A stretch of 29,873 bases of DNA from CAZKXX01 sp964556705 (lineage in GTDB: Bacteria > Acidobacteriota > Terriglobia > UBA7540): assembly GCA_964556705.1 (NCBI GenBank), contig CAZKXX010000041.1, positions 1-29,873 on the forward strand, written 5' to 3'. The stretch's first letter is position 1. Each line of letters starts with the position of its first letter. A program made the position numbers and the translations under genes. Under the pieces are notes generated by a model. It saw only the letters and a program-made list of their open reading frames with translations. It had not been told where the DNA came from and searched no databases. Of the stretch, positions 7,176 through 15,385 are shown in pieces.

Positions 7176-8966
7176 ATGAAAAGCTGTTCCACCTGTCACA
7201 ACACCTATCCAACGCATTTTGCCGTCTGCCCGCGGGACGGAACGCCGCTGGTGGAAGTCGGCGCGTGGAGCGAGGGTTCGCTGGTTCGCGGTAAGTACCG
7301 CATCCTTGGCAAAATCGGCCAGGGCGGAATGGGCGCCGTGTACAAGGCGATTCACGTCGCCTTCGACGAAACGCGCGCGCTCAAGGTGATGAGCCCCGAG
7401 CTGCTCTCCGACCAGCTCTTCGTCAAACGCTTCGTTCAGGAAGCGGTGATTACGCGCAGGCTCCAGCACCCGAACGCCGTGCGCGTCGAGGACATTGACG
7501 AAGCCGAGGACGGCCGCCCCTTCATCGTCATGGAGTATATCGAGGGGCAGAGCCTGAAAAATCTGATTCAGGACCACGGCTCGCTCCCCGTGCCGCGCGT
7601 CTGCGCCATCGTCAAGCAGGTGGCGGCGGCGCTCGACGCAGCGCACCGCCTCGGCATGGTCCACCGCGACATCAAGCCGGACAACGTCGTGCTCATTGAG
7701 ACGCCGCACGGCGAGCAGGCCAAGGTGCTCGACTTCGGCATCGCCAAAATCAAAGAGAGCCGCATGGGCGAGACCGGAGGGTTGACGCTGACCGGCACGG
7801 GCGTCGTGATCGGCACGCCGCAGTACATGTCTCCCGAACAGGCGATGGGGAAGCGCGGCGACCAGCTCGACGGGCGCTCCGACCTCTATTCGCTCGGCGT
7901 CGTCATGTATCAGATGCTCTCGGGCGAACTTCCTTTCAAAGCCGACACGACGATGGAAATGCTTCTGGCGCACCTCCAGAAGCCTCCCCTGCCGCTCAAA
8001 GAGCTGCGGCCGAAACTGCACATTCCCGACTCCGTCACCGCGCTGGTGATGACCCTTCTGGAGAAAGACCCGGCGGCGCGGCCTGCGAACGCGCGCGTGC
8101 TGATCGAAGAGATCGAGCGCGCGGAGCAGCAGGCGTCTCCACTCGGCGAGACCCGCGTGGTGCGGCCGACGGACGTGGTGGCGGCCCGAGTGGTGCCGCC
8201 CGCGCCACATCCCACCGCCGCGACGACGGTGGCACACGCCGAGCCACCGGCGCCTTCCGCCCAGCCCGCCGCGCCGGCCGTCAGGGCGCCCGAGCCTCCA
8301 CCGCCAGCGCCGCCTGAGCCGCGAGCCGCACCTCCCGCGCGCGCTGCCGAACCGCCGCGCAAAGCCCCGCCACCCGTATCCCCCCGACCGCCGGCGCCGG
8401 TCGCGGCGGCGCCCTCGCGAGGACTGGGCGCGAAGGTTCTGGTGCCGGCGGTGCTCGTGCTCGTCCTCGCCGGAGCCTTCGGCTACTTCCGGTTTCTGGC
8501 TCCGTCGAAAAGTCCCGAGCCAACGCCCGTTGAGCCCTCTTCCCTTTCCTCTCAACCGACGGAAGGGCAGGGGTCGGCGCAACCTTCTTCCCACGACGGG
8601 ACCACGGCGAACCTGCCCTCCGAGTCGGAGCAGGCGGCAGACGCAGGCAGCGAACAAACCGAAAAGCCGGCGTCCGCGCGCCGCGCGGAACCGGCAACAC
8701 GCACGCCGCCGGCGCGCGCCCCGGCGCGCGAGACCCGCCAGGCGGCCACGCCCAGCGAGCCTCCGCCCGCCGCCCCCGCGCGCGACACACAAGCCGCGAA
8801 GGCGGCGCTGGCGCTCGGAAATACCTATCTCGACCGCGGCCTCTACGATGAGGCCATCGCGGAGTATCAGCGGGGCCTGCGCGCCGACCCCGGAAACTCC
8901 CAGCTCCTCCAACGCATCGAGACCGCCCGTCGCGCCAAGGAAGCCGAGGCGCGCGTCCTTCAGTAG
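7176..8966 (+). CDS. Transmembrane Ser/Thr protein kinase with zinc ribbon and C-terminal TPR
   Basis: This is a 596-residue Hanks-type kinase. Residues 1-25 form a short zinc ribbon (C4, C7, C18, then PRDG). The kinase domain spans about 41-316. It has a glycine loop GQGGMG (48-53), the ATP lysine K70 in ALKVM, the catalytic loop HRDIKPDN (163-170), DFG (186-188), GTPQYMSPEQ (213-222) and DGRSDLYSLG (232-241), so all catalytic residues are present. A Pro/Ala-rich linker (about 335-415) leads to one membrane helix (about 419-440). Outside is a Ser/Pro/Thr-rich stretch and a single TPR-like helical pair (about 541-590). The kinase should face the cytoplasm and the TPR the periplasm. Substrates are unknown. 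A PEGA-domain protein follows downstream under its own predicted promoter. Confidence 0.93.
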   Translation: MKSCSTCHNTYPTHFAVCPRDGTPLVEVGAWSEGSLVRGKYRILGKIGQGGMGAVYKAIHVAFDETRALKVMSPELLSDQLFVKRFVQEAVITRRLQHPNAVRVEDIDEAEDGRPFIVMEYIEGQSLKNLIQDHGSLPVPRVCAIVKQVAAALDAAHRLGMVHRDIKPDNVVLIETPHGEQAKVLDFGIAKIKESRMGETGGLTLTGTGVVIGTPQYMSPEQAMGKRGDQLDGRSDLYSLGVVMYQMLSGELPFKADTTMEMLLAHLQKPPLPLKELRPKLHIPDSVTALVMTLLEKDPAARPANARVLIEEIERAEQQASPLGETRVVRPTDVVAARVVPPAPHPTAATTVAHAEPPAPSAQPAAPAVRAPEPPPPAPPEPRAAPPARAAEPPRKAPPPVSPRPPAPVAAAPSRGLGAKVLVPAVLVLVLAGAFGYFRFLAPSKSPEPTPVEPSSLSSQPTEGQGSAQPSSHDGTTANLPSESEQAADAGSEQTEKPASARRAEPATRTPPARAPARETRQAATPSEPPPAAPARDTQAAKAALALGNTYLDRGLYDEAIAEYQRGLRADPGNSQLLQRIETARRAKEAEARVLQ

Positions 8967-8970
8967 CCTC

Positions 8971-9000
8971 CCGCTCCAAACAGCTTGATGAGCGGTTTCC
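8971..9000 (+). terminator. Possible terminator after the kinase gene
   Basis: CCGCTC (8971-8976) pairs with GAGCGG (8990-8995), with a 13-base loop, and TTTCC follows. It begins five bases after the kinase stop codon. The short T run makes it weak. Confidence 0.33.
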
Positions 9001-9016
9001 GTCAGGACGGGACGCC

Positions 9017-9045
9017 TTGACGCTTCTGGCGCGAGGGAATATAAA
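9017..9045 (+). promoter_or_regulatory. Predicted strong promoter of the PEGA-domain gene
   Basis: TTGACG at 9017-9022 (5 of 6), a 17-base spacer, and TATAAA at 9040-9045 (5 of 6). The ATG at 9067 is 22 bases from the -10 box. Confidence 0.6.
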
Positions 9046-9066
9046 GGTGGGGACGCTGAGGGCGCG

Positions 9067-10059
9067 ATGAGAGCGGGTTCCTTTCCCGTAAAGCATGCCG
9101 CGGCGGTAATTTCGACCCTGTTCCTGTGGGCGGTGGCCATGGTGTCGCCGCTCGCCGCGCAGGAGCGCAAGCCTCTTTCGAAAATGGAAGTGATGGAGCT
9201 TCTGGAGAGCGGTGTCCCGCCGAAACGCGTGGGCGAGCTGGCGAAACAGTTCGGCCTGTCCTTTTCGATGACCCCGCAGACCGAAACGCACCTGGAGGCG
9301 GCCGGCGCGACGGATGACCTGTTGAAGGTCCTGCGATCGATCGCGCCCAAGCCTCCCCCGCAGACCTCCGCGTCGTCCACCGTGCTACTGATCGAAGTGA
9401 CTCCCGGCGGCGCGCAGGTGTACGTGGATGACGAATTGATGGGAACAACCAGCGCGCAGGGCCGCGTGAAACTGAGCCGGCTTTCGCCGGGACAGCATCG
9501 CGTGCGGCTGTCGCTCGCAGGTCACCAGGATTTTGAGCGCGTCGTCGAAGTCGAGCCGGGGACGACCGCGCACCTGACCGGAATGCTCGAAACAGAACCC
9601 GATGCCGCCAATCCGCTCGCGGCCGGAGCCGCCGGCGCGAACCCGCTCGCGCAGCCTTCCGCGCCGGTGAACCCGCTGGCGGGCGGTGACGTCCAGCAGT
9701 CGCCCGCGGTCTCGACGGCGGATTTTCCCGCCGTGGAACCGGCCGCGGCGCAGGGGCCGCGCTTCCGCGTCGCGCACGACCACGGCGGCGGCGGCAGCGA
9801 CTATTGCATGGGCTGGATGACGGTGGCGGCGGGGCGCGTCCAGTTCCAGGCGGACAACGGGCAGCATTCCTTCGACATTCCCGTCGGCGAAATCCAGCGC
9901 GCGCAGAAAAACCGAGTGTATCTCTCCATGATCGGCGGGTTTCACATCCGTCTCAAGAAAGGTCCCAACTTCAATCTCGTCCTCTTCAATGAGGCCAACC
10001 AGCCTCAATCTCCCGATACGCTCCTCACCCTGATCGCGGCGGCGATGAGCGTGCGCTGA
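9067..10059 (+). CDS. Exported PEGA-domain protein
   Basis: The 330-residue product has a signal peptide (about 1-31, ending LAAQ), a helical region (35-92), and a PEGA domain at about 104-175. The PEGA domain shows LLIEVTPGGAQVYVDDELMG (a typical PxGAxVYVDGxxxG strand pair) and LSPGQHRVRLSLAGHQDFER (LxPGxHxVxLxxxGYxxxxx). PEGA domains are small beta folds found in envelope proteins and next to bacterial kinases. A linker (180-230) contains three NPLA motifs (182-185, 192-195, 202-205). The C-terminal 100 residues, starting near a His/Gly-rich HDHGGGGSDYCMGW segment, form a separate, probably beta-rich domain I do not recognise. It lies just after the transmembrane kinase, so an envelope or signalling role is possible but inferred. 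Confidence 0.83.
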   Translation: MRAGSFPVKHAAAVISTLFLWAVAMVSPLAAQERKPLSKMEVMELLESGVPPKRVGELAKQFGLSFSMTPQTETHLEAAGATDDLLKVLRSIAPKPPPQTSASSTVLLIEVTPGGAQVYVDDELMGTTSAQGRVKLSRLSPGQHRVRLSLAGHQDFERVVEVEPGTTAHLTGMLETEPDAANPLAAGAAGANPLAQPSAPVNPLAGGDVQQSPAVSTADFPAVEPAAAQGPRFRVAHDHGGGGSDYCMGWMTVAAGRVQFQADNGQHSFDIPVGEIQRAQKNRVYLSMIGGFHIRLKKGPNFNLVLFNEANQPQSPDTLLTLIAAAMSVR

Positions 10060-10069
10060 TGCGCTGCGC

Positions 10070-10099
10070 TTGACTTCATTTGCGCGCGCCGCCCATACT
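10070..10099 (+). promoter_or_regulatory. Predicted promoter of pncB-pncA
   Basis: TTGACT at 10070-10075 (5 of 6), an 18-base spacer, then CATACT at 10094-10099 (4 of 6). Transcription would start near 10106, so translation from a TTG at 10070 is unlikely and ATG 10151 is favoured. Confidence 0.45.
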
Positions 10100-10150
10100 C
10101 GAAAAAGAGCGTCGAAACGGAAATTCACGCCGCAGGTGACCTGTTCGACG

Positions 10151-11512
10151 ATGTCCGGGAACAGCCCCAATTCGGGCCGCGCGTTGCTGGTGGATTTGTA
10201 CGAGCTGACGATGGCCGCGGCGTATTTCGAGCATCGCATCGAATGTCGCGCCACGTTCGAGCTTTTCGTGCGTCAGCTTCCGCGCGAGCGCGGGTATCTT
10301 GTCGCGGCCGGGCTCGATGCGGCGCTCGACTATCTCGAGAACCTGCGCTTCACGGACGAAGACGTTCAGTTTCTCCGTTCGCTGCCCGCGTTTCAGACCG
10401 TTTCCAATTCGTTCTTCGATTACCTGCGTCGCCTGCGATTCACGGGCGAGGTCCACGCGGTGCCGGAAGGGACGCTGGTCTTCGCCGAGGAGCCGCTCCT
10501 GCGCGTGACGGCGCCGGTGCTGGAAGCGCAGATCGTCGAGACCTACCTGCTTTCCGTCCTCAACTTCGAAACGCTGATCGCCTCGAAGGCGGCGCGCGTG
10601 GTGCGGGCGGCGGGCGGGCGCGGCGTGCTCGAGTTCGGCACGCGCCGCGCGCACGGGCCGGAAGCGGGCGTGCGCGCCGCGCGCGCGGCGTTCGTGGGCG
10701 GCTGCATCGCCACGTCCAACGTCCTCGCCGGGGCGCGTTACGGCGTGCCGCTGGCCGGGACCGCGGCGCATTCCTGGACGCAGATTTTTTCGAGCGAACG
10801 GGAGAGTTTCGAGGCGCTGCTCGAAACGTTTCCCGAAACGGCGATCCTGCTGATCGATACTTACGACCCCATTGCCGGGGCGGAAATCGCCGCGACCTTG
10901 GGGAAAAAGGTGCCCGGCGTGCGTCTCGACAGCGGCGAATTGCTCGAAAAGAGCCGGCTGGTGCGCGCGATTCTCGACCGGCACGGACATCCGAAGGCGA
11001 AAATCGTGGCCAGCGGCGACCTGAACGAGTACCGCATCGCCGACCTGGTCTCGCGCGGCGCGCCGATCGATCTGTTCGGCGTGGGAACGGACCTCGCCAC
11101 CTCGCGCGACCTCCCCGCGCTGAGCGTGGTGTACAAGCTGGTGGAAGTCGAACGCGACGGGAAGGTCGAGTACCGGACGAAGTTCAGCGAGCAGAAGGTG
11201 CATTATCCGGGCCGCAAGCAGGTGTTCCGTTTCACGCGCGACGGAATGTTCGACCACGACGTCGTGGCGCGCGCCGGGGAAGACTTGGCCGGCGGCGAGC
11301 CGCTGCTCGAACCCGTGATGAAGGAGGGGCGAAGGACCGCGCCGCGCGAACCGCTCGAAGCGCTCCAGGCGCGCGCGCGAGAGAGCCTGCGCAAACTTCC
11401 GGAACCGTATCACCTGCTGCTCGACCCGCCGGCCTATCCGGTCTCGAAGAGCGAGGCGCTGGAGCGGCTGCTCGAAGAAGTGCAGGCCCGATTTCTCGGC
11501 ACGCCGCGCTGA
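10151..11512 (+). CDS. pncB: Nicotinate phosphoribosyltransferase
   Basis: The 453-residue enzyme converts nicotinate and PRPP to nicotinate mononucleotide, the first committed step of NAD salvage by the Preiss-Handler route. Family features include VDLYELTMAAAY (14-25) at the N-terminus, the helix-strand EFGTRRAHGP (161-170), GTAAHSW (203-209) carrying the His expected to be phosphorylated, LLIDTYDP (233-240), VRLDSGEL (257-264), KIVASGDLNEY (284-294) and DLFGVGTDLATS (307-318). Length and motif order are complete. AGGTGA at 10134-10139 is a modest Shine-Dalgarno for ATG 10151. The gene is 12 bases from pncA, which supplies its substrate. Confidence 0.95.
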   Translation: MSGNSPNSGRALLVDLYELTMAAAYFEHRIECRATFELFVRQLPRERGYLVAAGLDAALDYLENLRFTDEDVQFLRSLPAFQTVSNSFFDYLRRLRFTGEVHAVPEGTLVFAEEPLLRVTAPVLEAQIVETYLLSVLNFETLIASKAARVVRAAGGRGVLEFGTRRAHGPEAGVRAARAAFVGGCIATSNVLAGARYGVPLAGTAAHSWTQIFSSERESFEALLETFPETAILLIDTYDPIAGAEIAATLGKKVPGVRLDSGELLEKSRLVRAILDRHGHPKAKIVASGDLNEYRIADLVSRGAPIDLFGVGTDLATSRDLPALSVVYKLVEVERDGKVEYRTKFSEQKVHYPGRKQVFRFTRDGMFDHDVVARAGEDLAGGEPLLEPVMKEGRRTAPREPLEALQARARESLRKLPEPYHLLLDPPAYPVSKSEALERLLEEVQARFLGTPR

Positions 11513-11524
11513 AAGGAGGAGCCG

Positions 11525-12124
11525 ATGAAACCGCCACTCGCCGTCCTCGACGTGGACACGCAGGTGGACTTCATGCTGCCGCAGGGCAGCCTCTACGTGC
11601 CCGGGGCGGTGGAAATCATCCCCAACCTGAAGCGGCTGATGGAGTGGGCGCGCGAGAAAAACGTTCCCGTGATTTCTTCCGGAGACGCGCATCCCCCCGA
11701 TGACCCGTCGTTCCGCGAATGGCCGCCGCACTGCGTGGTGGGGACTCCGGGCCAGCGCAGAATTCCTGAAACCGATTTCGGGAACGCCACGGTGATCGCC
11801 AACCGCCCGAACGCGTTCGCGCCGCCGCGCGAATGGAAAGGGCAGTTCATCGTCGAAAAGCAGGAATACGACGTTTCGACGAACGTCAACTTCGACCGCA
11901 TCCTGGAGGCGCTCGGCCCGCGCCGCTTCATCGTGTTCGGCGTCGCCACGGACTACTGCGTTCTCTGGTCGGTGCGTTCGCTCCTCAAGCGGGGAGTGGA
12001 AGTGAGTCTTGTGACCGACGCCGTCAAAGGCATCAAGCCGGAGGGGACGAAGCAGGCGCTCGAGGAAATGACCGCGGCGGGCGTCCGAAAGGTGAGGACC
12101 GAAGAAGTGTGCGCCGGCCGATGA
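11525..12124 (+). CDS. pncA: Nicotinamidase (isochorismatase-like cysteine hydrolase)
   Basis: The 199-residue enzyme is predicted to hydrolyse nicotinamide to nicotinate and ammonia. The catalytic triad is visible as D11 (in DTQVDF), K112 (in VEKQEYD) and C145 (in VATDYC). The metal site is D54, H56 (GDAHPPDDPSF) and H69 (PPHC), followed by VVGTPG, the usual nicotinamidase arrangement. AGGAGG at 11514-11519 lies five bases before the ATG. It is co-transcribed with pncB upstream, so the pair forms a complete nicotinamide-to-NaMN salvage module. Other isochorismatase-family hydrolases share this fold, but the D-x-H...H metal site and the pncB neighbour make nicotinamidase the best call. Confidence 0.92.
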   Translation: MKPPLAVLDVDTQVDFMLPQGSLYVPGAVEIIPNLKRLMEWAREKNVPVISSGDAHPPDDPSFREWPPHCVVGTPGQRRIPETDFGNATVIANRPNAFAPPREWKGQFIVEKQEYDVSTNVNFDRILEALGPRRFIVFGVATDYCVLWSVRSLLKRGVEVSLVTDAVKGIKPEGTKQALEEMTAAGVRKVRTEEVCAGR

Positions 12125-12217
12125 GTCCGGCCTTGTTTCCAGACCCCAGCGGCGCAAGTCCAAGGCAGGGACCGGCGGAAGCAGCGGGTTGTTTCCTCGA
12201 ACCGCCGAGCGCGCGGC

Positions 12218-14971
12218 TCACGGGGCCGGGCGCGCCGGCGGGCGGACGGTGAAGAGCATTTCGCGGACGGGGAAGGGCGGGGCCTGGTCCGCGTCGCGCG
12301 TTTTCTGCTTGATACGCAGGACCTCCTGCAACTCCGCGTTGGCTTTTTCTCGCTCGCCGAGGGCGCGATAAGTCCCGGCCCGCGTTTGCCGCGCTTCAAT
12401 CATTTCCGGCCACAGTTCGAGCGCCGCGTTCAGGTGTTCGAGCGCCACCGCGTACTCCTTGCGCTGATAGGCGATCTTTCCCGCCAGCGCCCGAATGTAG
12501 GCGTTTTCCGGATCGAGGCGCAGGGCCTGGGAAATCACGCTCCACGCCGCGTCGGGATTATCGGGCTCGACGCGCGTGATGGCGAGCGCGAGGTAGTAAT
12601 ACGCCGTCGCGTCGTGAGCGCCGAGCCCGACGGCCGTTTCGAGCAGCGGCCGCGCCTCCGCCGAGCGCAGCCGCGTCTCGAGCATGATGCCGTGGATGAT
12701 GTACGGCTCGCTCCACTCCGGCCAGCGCGACTGGATCTGTTTCAGGACGCGCTCGGCTTCCTCCACTTTTCCGAGGAGCTGGTAGGAAATCGCCTGCGTC
12801 AGCATCAGTTCCGGCGTGTTGGGCAGGACGCGGTTGGCGTGCTGGAGCAGGTCCGCGGCCAGGTCGTACCTCTTGTGCTTGATGAGGAAGAGCGCGGCGT
12901 TGAAGTAGAGGTCGGGACGCGTCGGCGCCGCCGCCAGGCCGCGATTGAGCGCCGCAATCGCTTCTTCCACCTTTTCCTGCGCGTCGAGCATCTGCGCTCG
13001 GACGAGAAAGTAATCACCATCGCGGTGTTCGGCGGGCATGCGGTCGAGTTCGCGCAGGCCCGCCTCCGGGCCTTCCGTATGGAAGACGACGATGGCATGG
13101 TCCAGGCGCACCTCACGCAAGTCGGGCGTTTTCTCGAGCAGGGCTTGCAGGAACTCCTTCGCGGCCGCGTATTGACCCTGGTTCATCAGCGCGCGCGCGG
13201 CGTCGGAAAGGACCGCGGGGTCTTCGGTCAACATCCGGGCCTCCCGAAAGGCTTCCAAAGCTTCTTCGGGCTTTCCCTCCGAAAAGAGGAATTTTCCCAG
13301 ACGCACTTTGAGCCCTGCGTCGCGAGGGTTGGTATTGATCTGGCGAAGGAGGTTGGTGTGGTACTGCGCGCGCTGCTCGGATTCCGGCAGGTTCAAGAAA
13401 TCAATCAGCCCGCCGTAGGGGCGGCGGCGCGTTTCGTCCGGGCCGAGGGCGCGGAAACGGGCGAGCACCGCTTCGGCTTCGTCCCGGCGCCCCGCGCGCT
13501 GGAGCGCCCGCGCGTAGTGCATCATGATGCGCGGGTCGCGGGGCAGGAGTTCGACGGCGCGCGCCAGCGACTTCGCGCCTTCCTCGGCGCGGTTCAGCCG
13601 CACCAGCGCCTGACCCAGCACATCCAGCGCGCGCGCGTCGTCCGGGTTGTGCCGCAAGACCTCTTCGGAAAGCCGGACCGCATCCTCCAACTGGCCCCCC
13701 TGATAGGCGAGCACGGCCAGGGCGTAGCGGGCCGAGTGAAGCGAAGGGTCGAGCTCCAGGGCGCGGCTGAAATGCTCCTCGGCCTTGGCCCGGTCGCGCA
13801 GCGTCTCGGCGATTCCCAGCTCGTAGTGCCCGACGGCGTCTTTCGGGTGCTTTTCGACGTACCACTCCAGGTCTTTGAAGCCTTCCTGGATGCTGCCGAA
13901 GCGCGCCAGGGCGAAGCCGCGCTCGCGCCGCGCCGCGTCATCGTGCGGCCTGAGTTCAAGGTACTTCGTGTAAGCCTGCGCGGTGTCGGCGTAAAACCCC
14001 AGCTGGTCGGTCATGTGCGCCAGAAACATCAGGATGTCGGCGCGGTCGGGGGCGGCGCGGTTGGCGCGCACCAGCAGGACGATGGCCTGGTCCTCCTGTC
14101 CCATCTCCGCATAAACGCGCGCCAGGCCTTCCAGCGCGTCGGCATCCTCAGGGCGGAGCCGCAGGGCCGTCTCAAAAACTTCCTTGGCGCGCCCGAGGTT
14201 CCCGGAGCGAAAGGCGGCCAGCCCGAGATTGTAGAGGATGTCAAAATTCCGCGGGTCGGATTCCAGAGCCCGCGTAAAGGCGCGTTCGGCCTCCCCGTAT
14301 TCGCGCAACTCGGCATGGGCAAGGCCGAGGGCAAAGTTCGTTCGCGGGTCGCTTCCGGCCTGCCCTTCGAGCGCGGCGAGCAGAGCTTTGGCTTCTTCGC
14401 GGCGCTCGGCCAGCCCCAGCGCCTTGGCGCGCAGCAATTGCAGGGGCGGAGCTTTCAATTCCTCAGCCGGCAAACGGTCCAGGTGCGCGAGCGCCCGCTT
14501 GCCGTCTTGGCGGGCCACGGCCAAACGGGCAAGCTGGAGGTTGGCGTTCGGGTGGCCGGGTTCGACCGTCAGGACGGCGGTGAAGGCTTTTGCCGCGGCC
14601 TCGGCGTTGCCTCGCGCCAGGTGATGGTTGCCGTAATTGTTGAGCAGGGAAGCGGAGCGAGGGGCGAGCTTGAGCGCCCGCTGGTAATAGGCTTCCGCTT
14701 CCGAATAGCGCCGCTGCGAGTCGAGGAGGATGGCCATCAGGCCCAGGGCGCGGGCGTCGCCGGGGTGCTTCTCAAGGGCGGGGCGGAGGACGGCTTCGGC
14801 CTGGGTGAGTTCGTTGCGCTGAAAGTGTCCGACGACCTCCTCGAAGACGCTGGCCGGAACCTCTGTCTGAGCAGTTGCGGAAAAGGACAGAATGACGGTG
14901 GCAAGCGCCGCCAAGGCCAGGTCGCGGAGGCGCTTGGAAGCGGCCGGCTGATTGTCCCAGGACTTTGCCAT
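12218..14971 (-). CDS. Large exported TPR protein
   Basis: From ATG 14971 the product is about 917 residues. It has a signal peptide (MAKSWDNQP, then a hydrophobic stretch ending SFSATAQ|TE) followed by TPR units along almost the whole length. Many carry the consensus A-x-Y-x-x-A-L-x-L-x-P, for example AEAYYQRALKLAPRSASLLN, AFTRALESDPRNFDILYNLG, HFSRALELDPSLHSARYALA and ALEHLNAALELWPEMIEARQ. No catalytic domain is seen. The frame stays open upstream to 15199; ATG 14998 (nine residues longer) is also possible, but earlier codons would place the signal peptide internally. It lies downstream of the TonB-dependent receptor on the same strand, separated by a strong hairpin. An envelope scaffold role is inferred. 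It converges with pncA, and the 93-base gap between them holds no clear terminator. Confidence 0.85.
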   Translation of the reverse strand: MAKSWDNQPAASKRLRDLALAALATVILSFSATAQTEVPASVFEEVVGHFQRNELTQAEAVLRPALEKHPGDARALGLMAILLDSQRRYSEAEAYYQRALKLAPRSASLLNNYGNHHLARGNAEAAAKAFTAVLTVEPGHPNANLQLARLAVARQDGKRALAHLDRLPAEELKAPPLQLLRAKALGLAERREEAKALLAALEGQAGSDPRTNFALGLAHAELREYGEAERAFTRALESDPRNFDILYNLGLAAFRSGNLGRAKEVFETALRLRPEDADALEGLARVYAEMGQEDQAIVLLVRANRAAPDRADILMFLAHMTDQLGFYADTAQAYTKYLELRPHDDAARRERGFALARFGSIQEGFKDLEWYVEKHPKDAVGHYELGIAETLRDRAKAEEHFSRALELDPSLHSARYALAVLAYQGGQLEDAVRLSEEVLRHNPDDARALDVLGQALVRLNRAEEGAKSLARAVELLPRDPRIMMHYARALQRAGRRDEAEAVLARFRALGPDETRRRPYGGLIDFLNLPESEQRAQYHTNLLRQINTNPRDAGLKVRLGKFLFSEGKPEEALEAFREARMLTEDPAVLSDAARALMNQGQYAAAKEFLQALLEKTPDLREVRLDHAIVVFHTEGPEAGLRELDRMPAEHRDGDYFLVRAQMLDAQEKVEEAIAALNRGLAAAPTRPDLYFNAALFLIKHKRYDLAADLLQHANRVLPNTPELMLTQAISYQLLGKVEEAERVLKQIQSRWPEWSEPYIIHGIMLETRLRSAEARPLLETAVGLGAHDATAYYYLALAITRVEPDNPDAAWSVISQALRLDPENAYIRALAGKIAYQRKEYAVALEHLNAALELWPEMIEARQTRAGTYRALGEREKANAELQEVLRIKQKTRDADQAPPFPVREMLFTVRPPARPAP

Positions 14972-15279
14972 CCGGCCATTCAGCGTAGCGAAGGGCATAA
15001 GTCGTGTTCGTTCAAAGAGTTGCAGATCAAACGCCCGACGAGTCCGCCCCTCCATTCCTGGAAGTCCTGTCTCTTCAGTCGAATCACTGGCTTGGATTCG
15101 AAATATCCGCACGGCCTGAGATGGTAGCACGCGGCAGACCGAACTCTGCCCTCGTTCGAAGCGAGCGCCGCGAAGCACCCCCGGGGCGGCCTCCGGCATC
15201 CCCCAGCCAACGAGAGGCTATTAATCTAGCGTACTCTAGTCCGGCAGGAATGTCCAGCCCGGAGTCGCGTGAAAAGACG

Positions 15280-15321
15280 AAGTGCCGGCGGGCCGGGCCT
15301 GGGCCCGGCCGGCCGGCACTT
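15280..15321 (-). terminator. Near-perfect 42-nt hairpin, probable terminator of the TonB-dependent receptor gene
   Basis: Two 20-base arms (15280-15299 and 15302-15321) are complementary at 19 of 20 positions, with a two-base centre. On the minus strand the arm ends are followed by CGTCTTTTC, a short T-rich tract, as expected for an intrinsic terminator of the receptor gene that ends at 15386. The rest of 14972-15385 must hold the promoter of the TPR gene. The best I can offer is a TGC-TACCAT extended -10 on the minus strand near 15121-15129, which is weak. Confidence 0.6.
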
Positions 15322-15342
15322 GTGACCTTGCTTTCCCTCCGC

Positions 15343-15368
15343 GGGGCGCCTGCCGCAGCAAGCGCCCC
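15343..15368 (-). other. Second hairpin downstream of the TonB-dependent receptor gene
   Basis: GGGGCGC (15343-15349) pairs with GCGCCCC (15362-15368) across a 12-base loop, 17 bases after the receptor stop codon. No T run follows on the minus strand. It may stabilise the mRNA 3' end or assist the larger hairpin beyond it. Confidence 0.35.
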
Positions 15369-15385
15369 GGAAGGCAGGGTTGCGA

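Noticed and set aside
6942..9380. An 812-codon minus-strand frame opposite the kinase and PEGA genes
   Set aside because: Low-complexity Arg/Gly/His-rich translation; the opposite strand has a complete kinase with all motifs.
10076..12163. A 695-codon minus-strand frame opposite pncB-pncA
   Set aside because: No recognisable domain, while the plus strand carries two complete enzymes with catalytic residues.
12386..15127. A 913-codon open frame on the plus strand opposite the large TPR gene
   Set aside because: Its translation is rich in Arg, Val, Gly and Gln with no domain or signal peptide, whereas the minus strand encodes clear TPR repeats. Long antisense frames are expected in GC-rich coding DNA.
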